Shown here: one piece after another, positions 1 to 13,800 of the stretch
Numbering within the stretch: position 1 is the stretch's first letter
How the letters are laid out: every line of letters begins with the position of its first letter
Origin: Rhabdornis inornatus
Lineage: Eukaryota > Chordata > Aves > Passeriformes > Rhabdornithidae
Reading direction: 5' to 3'
DNA length: 64,000 nt
Assembly (NCBI GenBank): GCA_013397075.1
Contig: VWZS01003516.1
Span: forward strand, 186,001-250,000
The notes under the pieces: generated by a model
What the model saw: only the letters and a program-made list of their open reading frames with translations
Database searches by the model: none
What the model was told of the DNA's origin: nothing
Program-made: the position numbers and the translations under genes

Positions 1-1711
1 GCCTCAAGGGATCTCAAAATTGTATTTTAGCAGTTATGGGAAGGATTGCACTCACACAAGCAACTGCTATTCTCTCCTGATTTCTCATAAGCAACCTAGC
101 ATTAAATCATGAATGAGAGAAATACTTCAAAGAAAAAGGAGCTCTTCATAACAGATTAGAATACAAAGCTTGCATTCTCACTGCTATCACATCGATTATT
201 TCATCATATGAACATGGATCCAAGTTAACTTAGTAACAAGTTATTTACAGAATTTTTGGCATACAGATTTTAAATTCAGACTACTTTTTCTTAAAGCTAG
301 AGGAAGTCAATGAAGCATCTAAGTTATCATCTCCACCTAGACACTTGAGCATCCCACAAGGAAAGAGATTCTCAACACACAGGGCTTTACACCACATTTT
401 CTATTATGTTTTCACCCACTTCAACCAATTAAGGGGCAGCAATACAACAAATAAAATCAAAAAATAGGTCACAGTTTGCTTCATAACAACTCCGCCTAAA
501 GAACTAAGGGCTAGTGGTCAATATTGAGCACCCATATTAAAATGAGGAGTCTGGAAACCGTTTTGCAAGAGAACCCAAATTAATCCACTATTTTGGGAGA
601 AACTTTATATCTTATTGAGGTGGGAGGCAAACTAATCTGCAGCCCTTTAGCCCTAGAATTTAATATGTAATCAGAAAAGCCAGAGGCTGAGGTGTGTCAA
701 AAACCCAGCTCGATTCCTTATCTTCTACACAACTGCTGTTTAAGGCAAGCACAAAGCAGGCACACTCCTTCAGGAGAGCTTAGGAAACAGCACATTTGCC
801 AAGACTTTAACAGATGAAAGGCATTTCCTAGAAGGAAAATGCAAGAGAAGGGGAACCAGGCAATCTCCTAATTGTTTGGACTACGGATGGAAGATCTTCC
901 AGTAGATTATGTTGGGGAGGTCTAGGAAAAAGCTGGGAGAGCCTCCTACTACCATTGTAAGATTACTCTGGGGCTTAGCTGAACTTGAGCCTACCAGCAT
1001 CTTCCACAAGCCCATCTCCTGCCTCCCCCAGGCAGGAACACAGGCATGCAAAACCTCCAATAGCTTATTTTGGCACAGCTCTTGGAGAGCCAGCATTCAG
1101 AGATAAAGGTCTCTAATCACACTACATCCTCTTAAAGAGGAATGAATGCTACATTTTAAAAGCCAGCTGTGCACTAGTGAGAAACACATGTTGAAAAAGA
1201 GCGAAGTTTTACATCATGGCCAAGTATTGAAAGAAATTAGACATCTTTAACTCTTGTTAAGGTAAATAAATATCACATGAGCACCTTAGACATTGGTATC
1301 ACACCACACCTTCCCTCTCCCCATGTTTTCATTTCCTCACAGCCTCAGTGCAGCAGCATCAAGGGCTGAGGTTGGTTTAAGGTTGATGTAGGAGAATTGG
1401 ATGAGATTGGAACTGCACGCAAGGAAATCTCCTGATCTTATGAAAGGTGTGCTTGGGCTGGAGAGCTGGGCTGGAAGACAGAGCCAAAACCGTGGCAAGA
1501 ATATCCGGGCATATCATGTTAGGGATGAAGTTAAGTTTAAACCAGCACACAAGTACAGAATCTTCATCTCACAGCCTCTCTCTCTTCAGTTAGTAAGAGC
1601 AACTAACTAACTGGTGGATCATTTTCTCCAGTGTGTAAAGAAAGATAAGAGAAGTCTGATAGCAGGAGAACAGAAAACACACCACAGAGGAGGTATGCAC
1701 TGGAGCCTTAC
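1..1711 (-). other. JAG2: JAG2 intron 25 (partial)
   Basis: This starts at the exon 25 donor and runs off the window. I looked for the transmembrane helix, the basic stop-transfer residues and the NPIRNPIE motif of exon 26 and did not find them, so exon 26 lies below position 1. Nothing else is recognisable. Confidence 0.8.
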
Positions 1712-1868
1712 CTGATGATGAATTCCCAACAACGATGGTCTCGACTTTGACTTCAGTTACTGCCAACATAACCGTGCTGTTCTGTCGCTTGGTGATGGCA
1801 TTCACTATTGTATTAGCAGCATTCTGAATGAGGCTGTTATCTTGTTCATCTCGGTGTGGGACAAAGGA
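1712..1868 (-). CDS. JAG2: JAG2 exon 25, ectodomain just before the membrane helix
   Basis: This 157-base exon encodes SFVPHRDEQDNSLIQNAANT, then IVNAITKRQNSTVMLAVTEV and KVETIVVGNSSS plus the first base of a Gly codon. It matches human JAG2 up to the residues just before the transmembrane helix. NST and NSS are candidate N-glycosylation sites. The acceptor is GTCCCTGTAG and the donor GTAAGG. It ends in phase 1 and is the last coding exon in the window. Confidence 0.95.
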
Positions 1869-4800
1869 CTACAGGGAGTGAAGGGGGAAAGCAAGAAGTT
1901 ATTGCAGTCACCTAACCATGGAGAAGTACTTTTTAAATCCAGCAACATCTTAATTGAGTTCACTCAGTTGAATTCGCCTGCCAGTAGCTACAAACACTTC
2001 TCTAAAAGCTTACCACAGCAACAGCATGGCTGGCTCTACCCAAACTGCAGATGCAGTGTCAGACTTGGTGGGTAGCACACCTGCTTGTTAATTTAACATA
2101 CCTCAAAGGAAAGGCAGTGACTTCCACGTTACCTAAACTGATGAGCCAAACTTAGTCATAGTTTGGAGCAGTTGAAGACATGTGGATTATCTAGATAGAA
2201 GCTTGGACTAATAACAGTCTGCTCTATTTATACCATACACTTTGCTCCCTGCATCGTGGCTCAGCATGCTCTATACAGTACTAGCAGAGACAGACAGTCC
2301 AGCTTCTGCCTGGATAAACATTTACCATGAAAACTAACTCTTTCTTTAAAACTAAGCTATACACAGGCATGGAGTGATCGAGCTTTAAATGCATCTAAAG
2401 CAAGTCTTTAGTTCATTAGGGCAACAGTTACTTTCATATATTCAACTTGCACCTTCTTCCACTTCTCACTTAGTACCTTGTGCTTAAAGAACATCCCTGA
2501 AGCAGCCATACACTAAACGTACACCAGAAACTTCTTCACAAGAACAATCCAAATCCAGCCACCTGTAACCATATCTCCTTACTGAAAAGGTCAAGAGTCC
2601 AAGATTTCTGACAGAACAAGTAGGCATCTGTTCATGAATTTGGGTTGAACTAGTCTTTATAGTAATTTATCATGAGCTTATACGTAGTAGCCATCTGTCA
2701 TTAACAAAACCTGCAGTTTCAGCTCTCTGGCAGTGTAGGAAATTGTGAGATCACAAAATTACTTTGCAGACAAGACTAAGCCACAAATTGCTCCACCTGC
2801 ATTCAGGTGAAACAAGCTTGAGCAACTTCTTCCCCAGCAAAAACTAATAAGAAAACATATTTGTATATATATACACACATCTCATACTTACAATAGCAAC
2901 TTCCACTGCGTTCTCTGTGGAGTAAGATGGATCACACAATATTATCAGAGTTCTGTCCCTAGAAACAGTCCTAGTAGCTGGTAAATACCGGATTTCAGAA
3001 CAGATATTTTCTGTTGTAGTGCCCTGTTAGAAGCAAGGGAAACTGTCATTTTAGCTCAAGTAAAAAACAGCATGCAAAAATAATGATCTTCATAGTTCTT
3101 GCAGTTGCTAAGGACTGTTAAAGGCAGCAAAAACGGGAGCAAGAAAGTGCAGAAAAGTGAAGAACAGTGTTTTGGAATGAAGGGCAACAAACTGAGCTTG
3201 CATGATTACATTAGTACAATCTGAGCCCATCTTGAAATGTAAATAGTCCTTCAAAACTCAAGAAGGTAAAATATTCAGTATAAACCTGAGTTTTGCCTCA
3301 CCCTTTAGACAAAGCACAATTAAAACCAGAGGAGTCTAGTAATAAAATTTGCAAGCTTATAATAGCAAGGAGTCATAGCAGAAACCTTAATCTTGCATGC
3401 TGTGACATAGAATAGATCCCTACATATATTGCCACATTTCATTAAGAATTCCATTCTCACCTGGGGGACTTTGTCTCCATTAAAAATTAAAGTAATTCTA
3501 GCACAGTCATTGTCCAAGTACCCAGAATTAGGCAGACACTTGATATTGATAGGCAGAGGTTCAGAGGCACTGCATTCTCCCCAGTCTGTGCACGGTGGCT
3601 GAAAGCATTTCATATACTTCTCCTGGCATTCTTGACCCATGGGACACTGGTTATTGGAATTATCCCAGTATTTGTGTAACAGACAAGGCTTTTTTCCACA
3701 CCACACCTAGAAATTAAAAAGAATGAAGCACTGTTACAGGTAGTTGCTCTCATGCATCAAATCCAAACAAGCAATTCACATAGAAAAATATCTGGTTTTT
3801 GATACTGCTGTAGTCCTGGTAGCAGATGGATCTGCTCTTCCATGAAATGAGGACATTTAGTACAGATACAAGAGTAAAAATCTGTGCAAAGACAATCTGA
3901 GAAACCACTGACTGGGCATATCTCCTTAGAAGTGCATAGATATGTCTCACTTAACTTGAGTTATACAGAAATTTAAGCATTTATTTTAATCTAGTTCTCT
4001 AGGCTTCTACAATGTAGAAAGAGAAATATCACCATGAATATCAATTTCTTCAATATTCATACTGAGACCCCTGCCAGAGAATGCTGAATATATTAAGAGC
4101 TGATGCACATTGGTAATAAGCACAACCACTCCAACCATGCTCCCAAAAGTAACAGTTTGCTGGCACCCACAAATTACTGGGGTGCAGCAAATATCCAAAA
4201 ACAGCTCCATTCCAGGAACTGGACTTGGATGATCCTTATGGGTCCCTTCCAACTCATATTCTACAATTCCATGTAGCCTTTAAGATCCTACACAGCACTG
4301 TACAGCTATTAGGAACTTAGGGATTTCTTAAAGAACAATTGTCAGCAAGAAAGTGCAAGTGTTCCATTACACGTGGAAGAAACCTAATACCACACATGGA
4401 CAAGGTGAATTTAAGGCACATATACAATCTGCATTTAGGTCTTACTTTTCCTCAGCCACAAAACCACCAGAATCTAGTCCACAATAAATATACAAAGGCT
4501 GAAAGCTGTCAATTCATAAAGCTACTGAAGGACAAACAAAAAGGCAGTTAATACCCAGTAAAAAATTTCTTTCTACATGTCCTCCAACTTGGAACTCACA
4601 CTTCACAAAATTACTTCTAAAACTGTGTTCACAAAGCTTCAACAGTGTGATTTATTTATCCTTTATTCCAGCTCGTATTTCATTTTCTGCAACAAGTGGT
4701 CTAGAGAGCCTGTTCTAGCAGGTAGACAGCAGGACAGTAACTTAGGATATTAAAAAGACATTCCACAACTATTTCTACAGGAAGCCAATTTTTTTTTTTA

Positions 4801-7800
4801 AACAAAGGCAATTTAGAGGAGACAAAGACTAACTTGTGCATGAAGAACAATGAGTTTGTTTCAGCCACATGAATTTAAGAAAATTGGCCAAAATGCCTAC
4901 CTTGGTGCAGTCAATACGTCCATCCAAACAGTGGCAGCTGTTGCACTCCTGCTCCCACCGGCTGCCATGGGGAAAGGTCATTCCTTTAAGCCAGCAAGGC
5001 TTTCCAATTCCAATCACTAAAGAAAAAAATCACCAAAAAGCACATTCAGACACTTCACCTCTTCAACTTATAAATACTATACAAATTTAAATTAAAAGTA
5101 TTAGCTACTGCTCCTTACATATCAGACTACTGCACATAAACTTTACACTGGCTCCATTGTGCCCTACTGTTTTTTGGGTAAAGGTTGATAGCAGATATTC
5201 CAATACCTTCTTGGCATCTAGGACCAATTCTTCCAGGGGGACAAGTGCATCGGTATCCATTTATTTCATCTATACAGGTGGCACCATACCCACAAGGAGA
5301 AGACTGGCATTCATCAATATCTGGACAGAAAATAGGTAAAACTCAGTGACAAGGACACAGGACATTGTAATTAATAATTTATTGAGGTGTAATCTAACAG
5401 TACCTCCTTTCTTTAAAGGAAAGGACAGCATGGCTACAGAATTAATCTTGTAATTAAACAGTTCAGCTATTTCAGCAATAACCTGTAGCAGATTTCTCAT
5501 AATTGCACCCTAATTGAAGTTCTGGTAATCAAAACAGCAGTGATATGCTGACTCATTTCACAGAGCAGAGGTGTTGTGCAGCTGAAGGTGTTAATGCCTT
5601 GTCCACATTCAGCTACAGAACAAGTCCCACATCCTGTTCTGGCACTAATCTCAGACATTCAGGCTTCACACAAAAGCATGTGCTTTCATGAAGTTATCAG
5701 TGGGCAAGAGCTGAACAATGATCTTGTTCAATAATGCTCAAAGAAGTGACTTGCTGCAATACAAGTGACCATAAGACAGAAGAGTAACAGTTTAGGTTGT
5801 AACACAAACTTGATAATTGGATTAATAACCTTGAAATAGTGAGTAGATTAATTTAATACATAGACACTTTAGCATAAAAGCCTCTTTAAAAAACTCTTCA
5901 AAGATTCAGAGGCTTAGCCACAGAAACCAATGGAAAAAGGCAGGGAAGCATGGTCCATTCAGATAGACAGCAATGTGTCATTTGTTATCCTGGGGAAGTG
6001 ACCAATACTGATTTATGCAATAGAAACCAACTCATGAAGCTGTGAGCCACAGGCACCAACTGCTTCATTTTCAACCAGAACCTCTCTCTTCCAAAGCACC
6101 TTCTGAAAGGTTTCCTTCCATTGAGTATGAACTCCCTTTCCAACTCCAGAGAAAACTGTTTAAACACCAGTTCCTGTCCAATACACAGTATCAGCTCAGT
6201 TCAAAGTACGGGACTTTGAAAGTGACCATGATAAATGGCAGTAGTGAGACTGTAGGCAATGCAAAACAATCCAATGGACATGGAAAGGCTTTTGGTTCTA
6301 TTTTAGCTTCCTTCAGAAGTGCACTAAGATCTAAACCTCAACAGGGTTTAACTACTCTTTCCTCCTATCTTCACATAGACTTAAGATTCTCCACAGCCTC
6401 TGTATGCTGCTGAAAAAGTGACTTACTCTGTTTCTATATCAGCCATAAAAGGTATTTTTTTCAGAGCTACTCCTTCCATCTAAACCAGCCTAAACAAGCA
6501 AAAAAATGTCTGCAGCTCCATTACAAATGCACAGTATTTGTATTTGTGACATCCTAGCCTTAGGTGGAAGAGGAGCAGGCAAGGAGAACTCAATATCCCT
6601 TTCTGGGTATCTGGATCTACCACACAATGATCTGCCATGCCTGGTTCTGTATCCAGACACCACTAAGCCAGTACTTCCACAAGTGCTGCAGTTGCCTTCC
6701 CCATCCAGAAGTGCTGGTTTGTTTTCTCTATGCCAGAATGAGGATGAAGTCTCAACTTGAAAGCACATCACCATACTGATGGAGTGGAAGGACCAAGCCC
6801 AGAAGCCTTGAGGCTACAGAAGATTCAAAGTCTGGTCTTCCAAAGCAGAAAGTAAAAATAAGGTATATATCCATTCAAGTCAAAATGGTAAAATTCCATT
6901 AAAAAGACAAAGCCAAAACAACCCAAAAAAAACAAACAACAAAACCCCCACATCAGCTTGCACCACAATACTTCAACACACTTTTAGGGTCTGTTTTCTC
7001 CCTTCTTTTTGGCCTCTACCCTTCAGAATAATTGCAGTGTAACAGGTTTTGTTTCCTAGCTTTGAAAGATCTTTATCATACTTCTGTTATTCACGTGCCA
7101 GCACTACACTACTACTTTTTGTTTCTGTTTGGAATGTCTCAGTGCATTTTGGTTTCTTACATTAAGTGGAACACATTCAGATATATATCATCTTTACCAA
7201 CAAGATGTTTATCAACAGAGAAATATTTAAAATTTAAGCTTCTATGAAGCCAGCACCCCAGAAACATCAGAATTATCAAAAAAAATCCAGCAATCAAATC
7301 TTTAAGCATGATTTAAGCCAACTCATTTCAGTGCCATTCAATGAAATGAGTAACAGACCATAACCTGCTATTATTTACAAGGTACCAGCACCTGGCGAAC
7401 AGGTGGCTTCTGCTTCACTATTTGGAATTCAGTTGAGCTAATGTAAAAAGAGTCACCAAGTGTTCTTTCCAATTTGTACAGATTAGTACAACCATCCAGG
7501 TCTTCCCCCATGCAGGTACTTACTTATTCTGCAGTCAGGACCAGCAAAGCCAGGGGCACATTCACATCGGAACCAGTTCACCCCATCCACACAGATCCCT
7601 CCGTTGTAACTGCAAATATAAAGGTGTAGCTAACAAGCCATCTACATTGTTTCATTGGTCAATTACAGCTTTGTTAATTAAAGCTTCTGCTGCTCTCTAG
7701 GGGGACAGTTTATTTCTCTTAAGAGCAAAAGCATAATGCTAGATAAACGATATTGCTCAGCAGGTCAGCAGTTAAACAGCAACATCCTACAGATGCATGA

Positions 7801-10800
7801 GGAAGCACATCCACAGAACTCAAGGAGGTGGAACAGCACTTTCAAGTGAATACAAAGAAAGCCTGAAGTTTTCCAAGTTTGGTTGTTTTTTTTAATACAT
7901 GAAGCACAGATGATGGCATCAGAGTGGACAACTGAGGAAGATAAGGTAGATTGTTTCACCCACACATCAGTTTTCTCCCCCTTTCAAGCACAAATATCAG
8001 CCTCTGTATTTAAAATACTCCCATTTTATCTCCTAAAAATACAGTTTTGTTTTTAAACATGTTTATACATAGTAATTGGTCTAACAGGACATTTTTATAT
8101 TATTTAAAATTATTTCTTGTAAATGAACAGGTTTTGATTTCTCACTTTTTATTCTATCCAATTACAAATGCTTCAAATGTGATCATCATACGCGATTCAC
8201 TTCATATCACTGTAATTTACTGGTCAGTTCCACCACGGAGACTACCCTAAAATACTTTTATTTGTTCATACATGAATCAACTCAAGATTGTTTGTGGTCT
8301 TTGGTGCTTGGTCTTTGGAATAGATATATAACAGAGCAAAAAAATGGTTATAAGATATTTTACAGAGGCTGGCTTCAATTATTTTAGAGTAAAATTAGTT
8401 CTAATTTGTAATGTAAATCTATATTACTGTGCTCACTTTTATTTTCACAATAGGTACAGGACTGGAGTTCATGTACTTACCATGGATGAGGGTTGCAGTC
8501 ATTGGTGTCTAGAAAAAAGAATATTGACTAGTGTAAATAGTGGCACAATTTATTTTTGAAAACATAACACTATAGTTCAGAAGCCACTATATTTGATAAG
8601 CAAAGAAAAATATACAGAACTGAATGTTTTCTTCCACACTTGCAAAAAAAGTTCAATTATCATATATATCAACAGTAAGCAGAGTAAAAACAGAACTCAA
8701 ATTTAGAGCTTTCCTCCCACTCCCAATGTTACACCTTGGGGGAAAAAAATAAAAATCAAAGTTGTAGGCTTTACTCCACCTAAACAATTCATTGTCTTGG
8801 TATGTCAAGTAGTTAACTGCTATCCTCAGAGAAAATGGCTTATACACTACTGCCTGCCTTTCCAGATACTCTTAATTATTAAAAGTTATTTTTTCTGTGA
8901 GTATTTTTTCCTGCTCCGCACACATTTCCAAAAACTATATTTTTATAGAAGGCCGAGACTCTTCTTTTGGCAGAGACTGGATGCAAAAAGTAGCACAACA
9001 AACTCTTCATTCATTACTCGAGCATCGTCTTCTTTACCTACCTCCCACTCTGAATGATTCAGATATTTTGGCACATGAACCCCATTAAATTTGCTTTGTT
9101 TCAGCTAACAGCTCTCTGCCAGACACTCCCAATATCCCAGGGGGATGCAGGGGAAGAAAGGAGAAAAGCCTTACTCTGTGTGCATGTGCGTCCTTCCCAC
9201 CCCTCTTTGCAGATGCACGAGAAGGAATCTCCACTGCCAACACATGTTCCACCATTCATGCAAGGGTTTAGAATACAGCTGCTGTTTTTAGCTTTGAAAA
9301 CAGAGAAAAGAGTCTATTAGACCAGAAAACAAAGAGTACCTATCATCTGGATATGCCAGTATCACAATGCTAAACAGTATTTAAGTCAACAGTTAAAACT
9401 TACAAAAAGGTAAAAAAACTCCAAAAATATTCAATCACATGACAGTCTCCCACCCACCTTCAGCATTGTCCCAATCCAAGTGTTTAACTGAACCAAGAAA
9501 TTTTGTTAAAAAAGAATTACCTCCTTTCTACCCCATTTGTGTAAGCATTCTTCAAGTACTGCTAAATTATTACTTTGGCAATGAGTTATGCAGGCCGTGA
9601 GGTGTTCTTAGCAATAAAATACTAATATTTAAAGCTCAGGTTTTGATTAAAACCTGCAATTGTATCTAGAAAGTAGAAAAACTGTACTAAATTATCTTAA
9701 TACAATTTCCTGATCATAAGAGAAGTTTCATTTTCAGAAAGATGCACCAGAGATAAGATATTACATTCAGTCTCCAAAGAGGAGACGGGGTAAAAAAAAA
9801 ATAAATCAAGCAGTTCCCTACAGCAGGCATTAAGTCTGCAAATCCCCCAGGAAGAACCTCTTAATTTCATTTTTGCTGGGTATGCTTGCTCATACACCTC
9901 ATGATCACAAACCTTGTGACTCTGCAAGCCAAGTAAGAGACTAAGTTCCCAGGAAAACCTTTACCCAGGGTCCCTAAAGACCAATAGAAAAGTCAAGACA
10001 CAAGTTCAAGTTTTCTAAAACTGCTCAGGAGAGAAGCTATGGAAGACCCATATAAGTGGCCAAAGGAGAACAGTTTCCTAAAAAACAGTATTGGGTCAGG
10101 TAAGTGGAAGAAATTACTTAAATTTCAGTCACCACCCAACTGGAACAGCTTTGAACTGGCCAGCCAGTGTGCCTGTTTACTAAACAGTTGATTATTTAAA
10201 CATTTCTCTGCTTCTTCTGGCTTCATCTGTAGACAATTTTAAAAGCTTACCAGTGTTGCAAGTACTTCCTATCCACTCTGGAGGACATGAGCAGCGGAAT
10301 GTGTCTCCATCATCATAGCATGTCCCACCATTACTGCAAGTGTTTGCATCACACTGGTATTCACCTAAACACCACAACAAAGCAGTTTTAATTTCCACTG
10401 GTCTTGCGAAATGTTAGAAACAGGTACTTTTTAATCACAAAATTAAAGAGACTTCATGTTTAAACGTACCAGTATCAGAAACACATTGTTCTACTTGCTA
10501 TATTACAATGAACAACCCAAAGAATGGAATCTAAGGACATCCCATGAAACTGTTTCATTACATGAAGGAATACATTTTTAAAATGTTCCATTTTGTGACT
10601 GGGAAACTGGAAGGGGTAATGAAAGGGCACCTATTTTTTCACTGCAATTGTTTTATTTTAAATTTCAGGAACTCCAGTCCCACGAGAAGAAAATAAATCT
10701 TTGGGTAATCTAAAGATCAAAGCAAGAAACACTTACGTGAGTGACAAGTTTTGCCTTTCCAGTCATTCTTGCACTCACAATAGAAGTCATTTACCAAATC

Positions 10801-13800
10801 AATGCATCGGCCACCGTTGTGACATGGGTTAGGAGAACAGTCATTGAAATCTATAAAAAAACAGTTATTCAAATTAGATGATCTAGCCCAGCCAAGGCCA
10901 TGAGAAAACAGAAGAATATCTCTTTATAAAGAAAATTAATTTTGTTCTACTTAGGAAGACAGCAATCCTAATTACTAAAAGGTTATCTTTATACAAGCAA
11001 GGAAAATACTCTGATTTAATACAGAACAACATGAATTATGATTTTCTGGCAGCTTAGAAGGACCATTCAGTATGGCTTCTCAGTAAAGCACGAAAGTAGC
11101 TTTGTTTTAACAAACAGCTGTATTCTGAACTTCAGAAAGAGCTTTCTAGTAGGGATCACAATGTCCTGAAAAGGAACCCCAGCCCAGGACATCCTGGAAG
11201 ATGAGAGAGACAGTTAAGGTTCCCTTTTTCTGTTCTGCTTTAAAACAGAGTTACAGCCATTACAGGTGGCTTAACCACATACGTACATATGTGTACACAT
11301 TAAACATACTTACACAATCATGGATTTTAGAGAAAGCTCCTTTCACTTGAGACAAACATTTAATAGGTGGAACATAAGTATTCCAGAACAAACTTCATCT
11401 AGACCACACAAAAGGCTCTTTTGACAGCAATAGCTGCCAAAAGCTGCTCGCTCTGTATTTCACATCTTAATTGATGCGTGTCCTGTAATAAGTCTCAGCA
11501 AGTCCTTGCCATCATGTTTTATAAGGGGCTTCATTCAGAGCAGAAAAAGAAACAACTGTAGTTTTCTCTGAGGTGTCTTAACCATGAACTGGCCTAGTTC
11601 ACTTCCTGGCCCACACTTTTGCCTATCCCCAGGAGAAAAAGTTTTATCCTCCTGAGATAAATGCTGAACTATACCAAAGAATCAGATTTGGCTCCTGTTA
11701 AAGGAGCTGAAGCTTTTAGTGCAGCTACCTGAAGTTATTTCTGAAATATAAGAAATATTTCTTCTGCAAAAAAGAATTATAGAACAGAAAAACTACCCCA
11801 TTATTAGGCACATACCAGCCATCTCTGTTACAACAAAGCTGCATCAATTTGCCCTGCAACACTGAGCAGTACTCACTTGTGTCACACAGCTCTCCTTCCC
11901 AGCCACTTGAACAGAAACATCTAAATGAATCAACTTCATCGATACATGTCCCACCATTCTTGCAAGGTTTCCCAAGACAGTCATTGATATCTACAACAAA
12001 AAGTCAACAGTTATTGCTCAAGGCTGTTTTCACCTACTCAGAGGAGTGATCCACACTTGTGTCTCTAGGAAAGCAGCACAGAGTTATTACTGCATTCGTA
12101 CATGTACAAATGTACATGGTACAAAGAAAAGCTCAAACATCTGTTTTCAAGCCTGGCAGAGTTTATGGCTGTATTGTCTCTCACAGAGCATTATACCTAC
12201 CTGGCAAGAATATCCAGGGGTTTAAAAACACCCAGACCAGCAACACAAGTTCTAGTCCCTTCATTGTCATTCCCATGTTGGAGAAATCTGTGGCTCTTGA
12301 GCTTGTACATAAAGGTAGTGGGTACAGACACATTTACACTGAAGCTGGACTAAAACCAGTTTTCTATCACAGAGGAAGTGCAAACCACTACAAAGACTGC
12401 TACCAGAAGAAACAATTTCAAGCAGTACATCTGAAACAGCACCTTATGCAACTAAACTTTATGAAACTTAACCTAAATCTAAATGTTTTATTTTATGTTG
12501 TAAAGCTTCATAAATTAACTTTAAAATAAATTTTGAGCAAAAAAAAAAATATTTTACAAGGCCCTACTTACTTTCATGACAGTATGTTCCAGTAAAACCT
12601 CTGTCACAGGCACAAGTGAAATTCCCTCCTGGCTGACTAATACACCGTCCATGAGGCCCACAAACATTGGATGAAATGAAACGGATTCCTTCTTGTGTAG
12701 CATTAGTGAAGACTTCTATTGTACAGCTGTCTATTACTGAAAAAGAAGTGCAGTCTTTAGACTAACGATCTGTATTTCCAATCAGATTTTAGTTTTAAAA
12801 GAAGTTTTACAAAAATTAAAACTAATCACAATTTTATGTTAGCTGTAAGTTACCATCTACCTCTTCATAAACAAGGAGCATTTCCTCTCACTGCCTCACT
12901 ATTTTATGAAGTCCAAGTGAGTACAATAAAAACATTTCTGAATTATACTATTCCCCAAAATGTCTTTTTTTTTTTTTAATGTAACACCATCAAGACAGAT
13001 TTATGGATAACAGCAGGTACCTTTACAAGAATTATTCTTGCAGTGGTCCTTGAGATGAGAACAATTTTTTCCATCATAGTCATCAGGGCAGGCACAGTAA
13101 TAATCTCCTCCCAGATCATAACATTTAGCCCCATTCTGGCAAGGGTTAGGTTCACAGAAATCAATATCCATCTGTAAGAGAGACCACAGTTAGCAGCAGC
13201 TGCTTCATTTCCCAGGAGTAAGCAGCATTATCTGCTTTGCCAGAGACACAGATGAAGCTAATGTACAAAGAACCTCAAGTTTTAAGAAGGTTTATGAATC
13301 ATACATATTGCATTCCATCCTGCAAGACAGAGAAACTTCAGCTTACTTTAGTCTATCCTAACACAAAGCATTTCTGACACTGCTAAAAAAATACTCCTTT
13401 GGAGGAGGCTGAATAAGCACATTTGCAATAACTCAGTAAATAATTACTTAAGCCATTAGGAGACATCTTACTGCAACTTCTCTGGATCATTGTAAGTCAC
13501 TTCTCTGTCCTTCACACCCACATACCAAGTGCCACAAGGCAAGTTAAATATCAGTGCACTTGTCAGCTTTGTGTCTGCAAGAGACTTAAAATACACAGAA
13601 CCTGAACAAAATCCCATTCCCTAGAGCAAATGCTCTTCCCATCTCAATTAACACATAGAATTTATTATAAAACCACACAGCTTGGAAGGGACCTCTAGAG
13701 GTCAGCTACTCCCCACCTCCTGCTCAAAGTAGGTCTAGTTAGACCCAGCTGCTCGGGGCCTTATTTTAACAAATACCATCACCACACCAATTTACACACA

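Noticed and set aside
1..1711. Possible JAG2 exon 26
   Set aside because: No hydrophobic helix followed by RKRRK-type residues, and no NPIRNPIE or cytoplasmic tail motifs, could be read on the minus strand.
12059..12529. 156-codon plus-strand open frame
   Set aside because: It lies antisense in JAG2 intron 14, shows no domain, and has low-complexity Lys, Leu and Asn use typical of AT-rich intron.
13169..13171. ATG at the start of exon 13 as an alternative start codon
   Set aside because: It follows a good acceptor (CTCTTACAG) in the correct phase and sits inside the EGF array where human JAG2 has Val; it is an internal Met.
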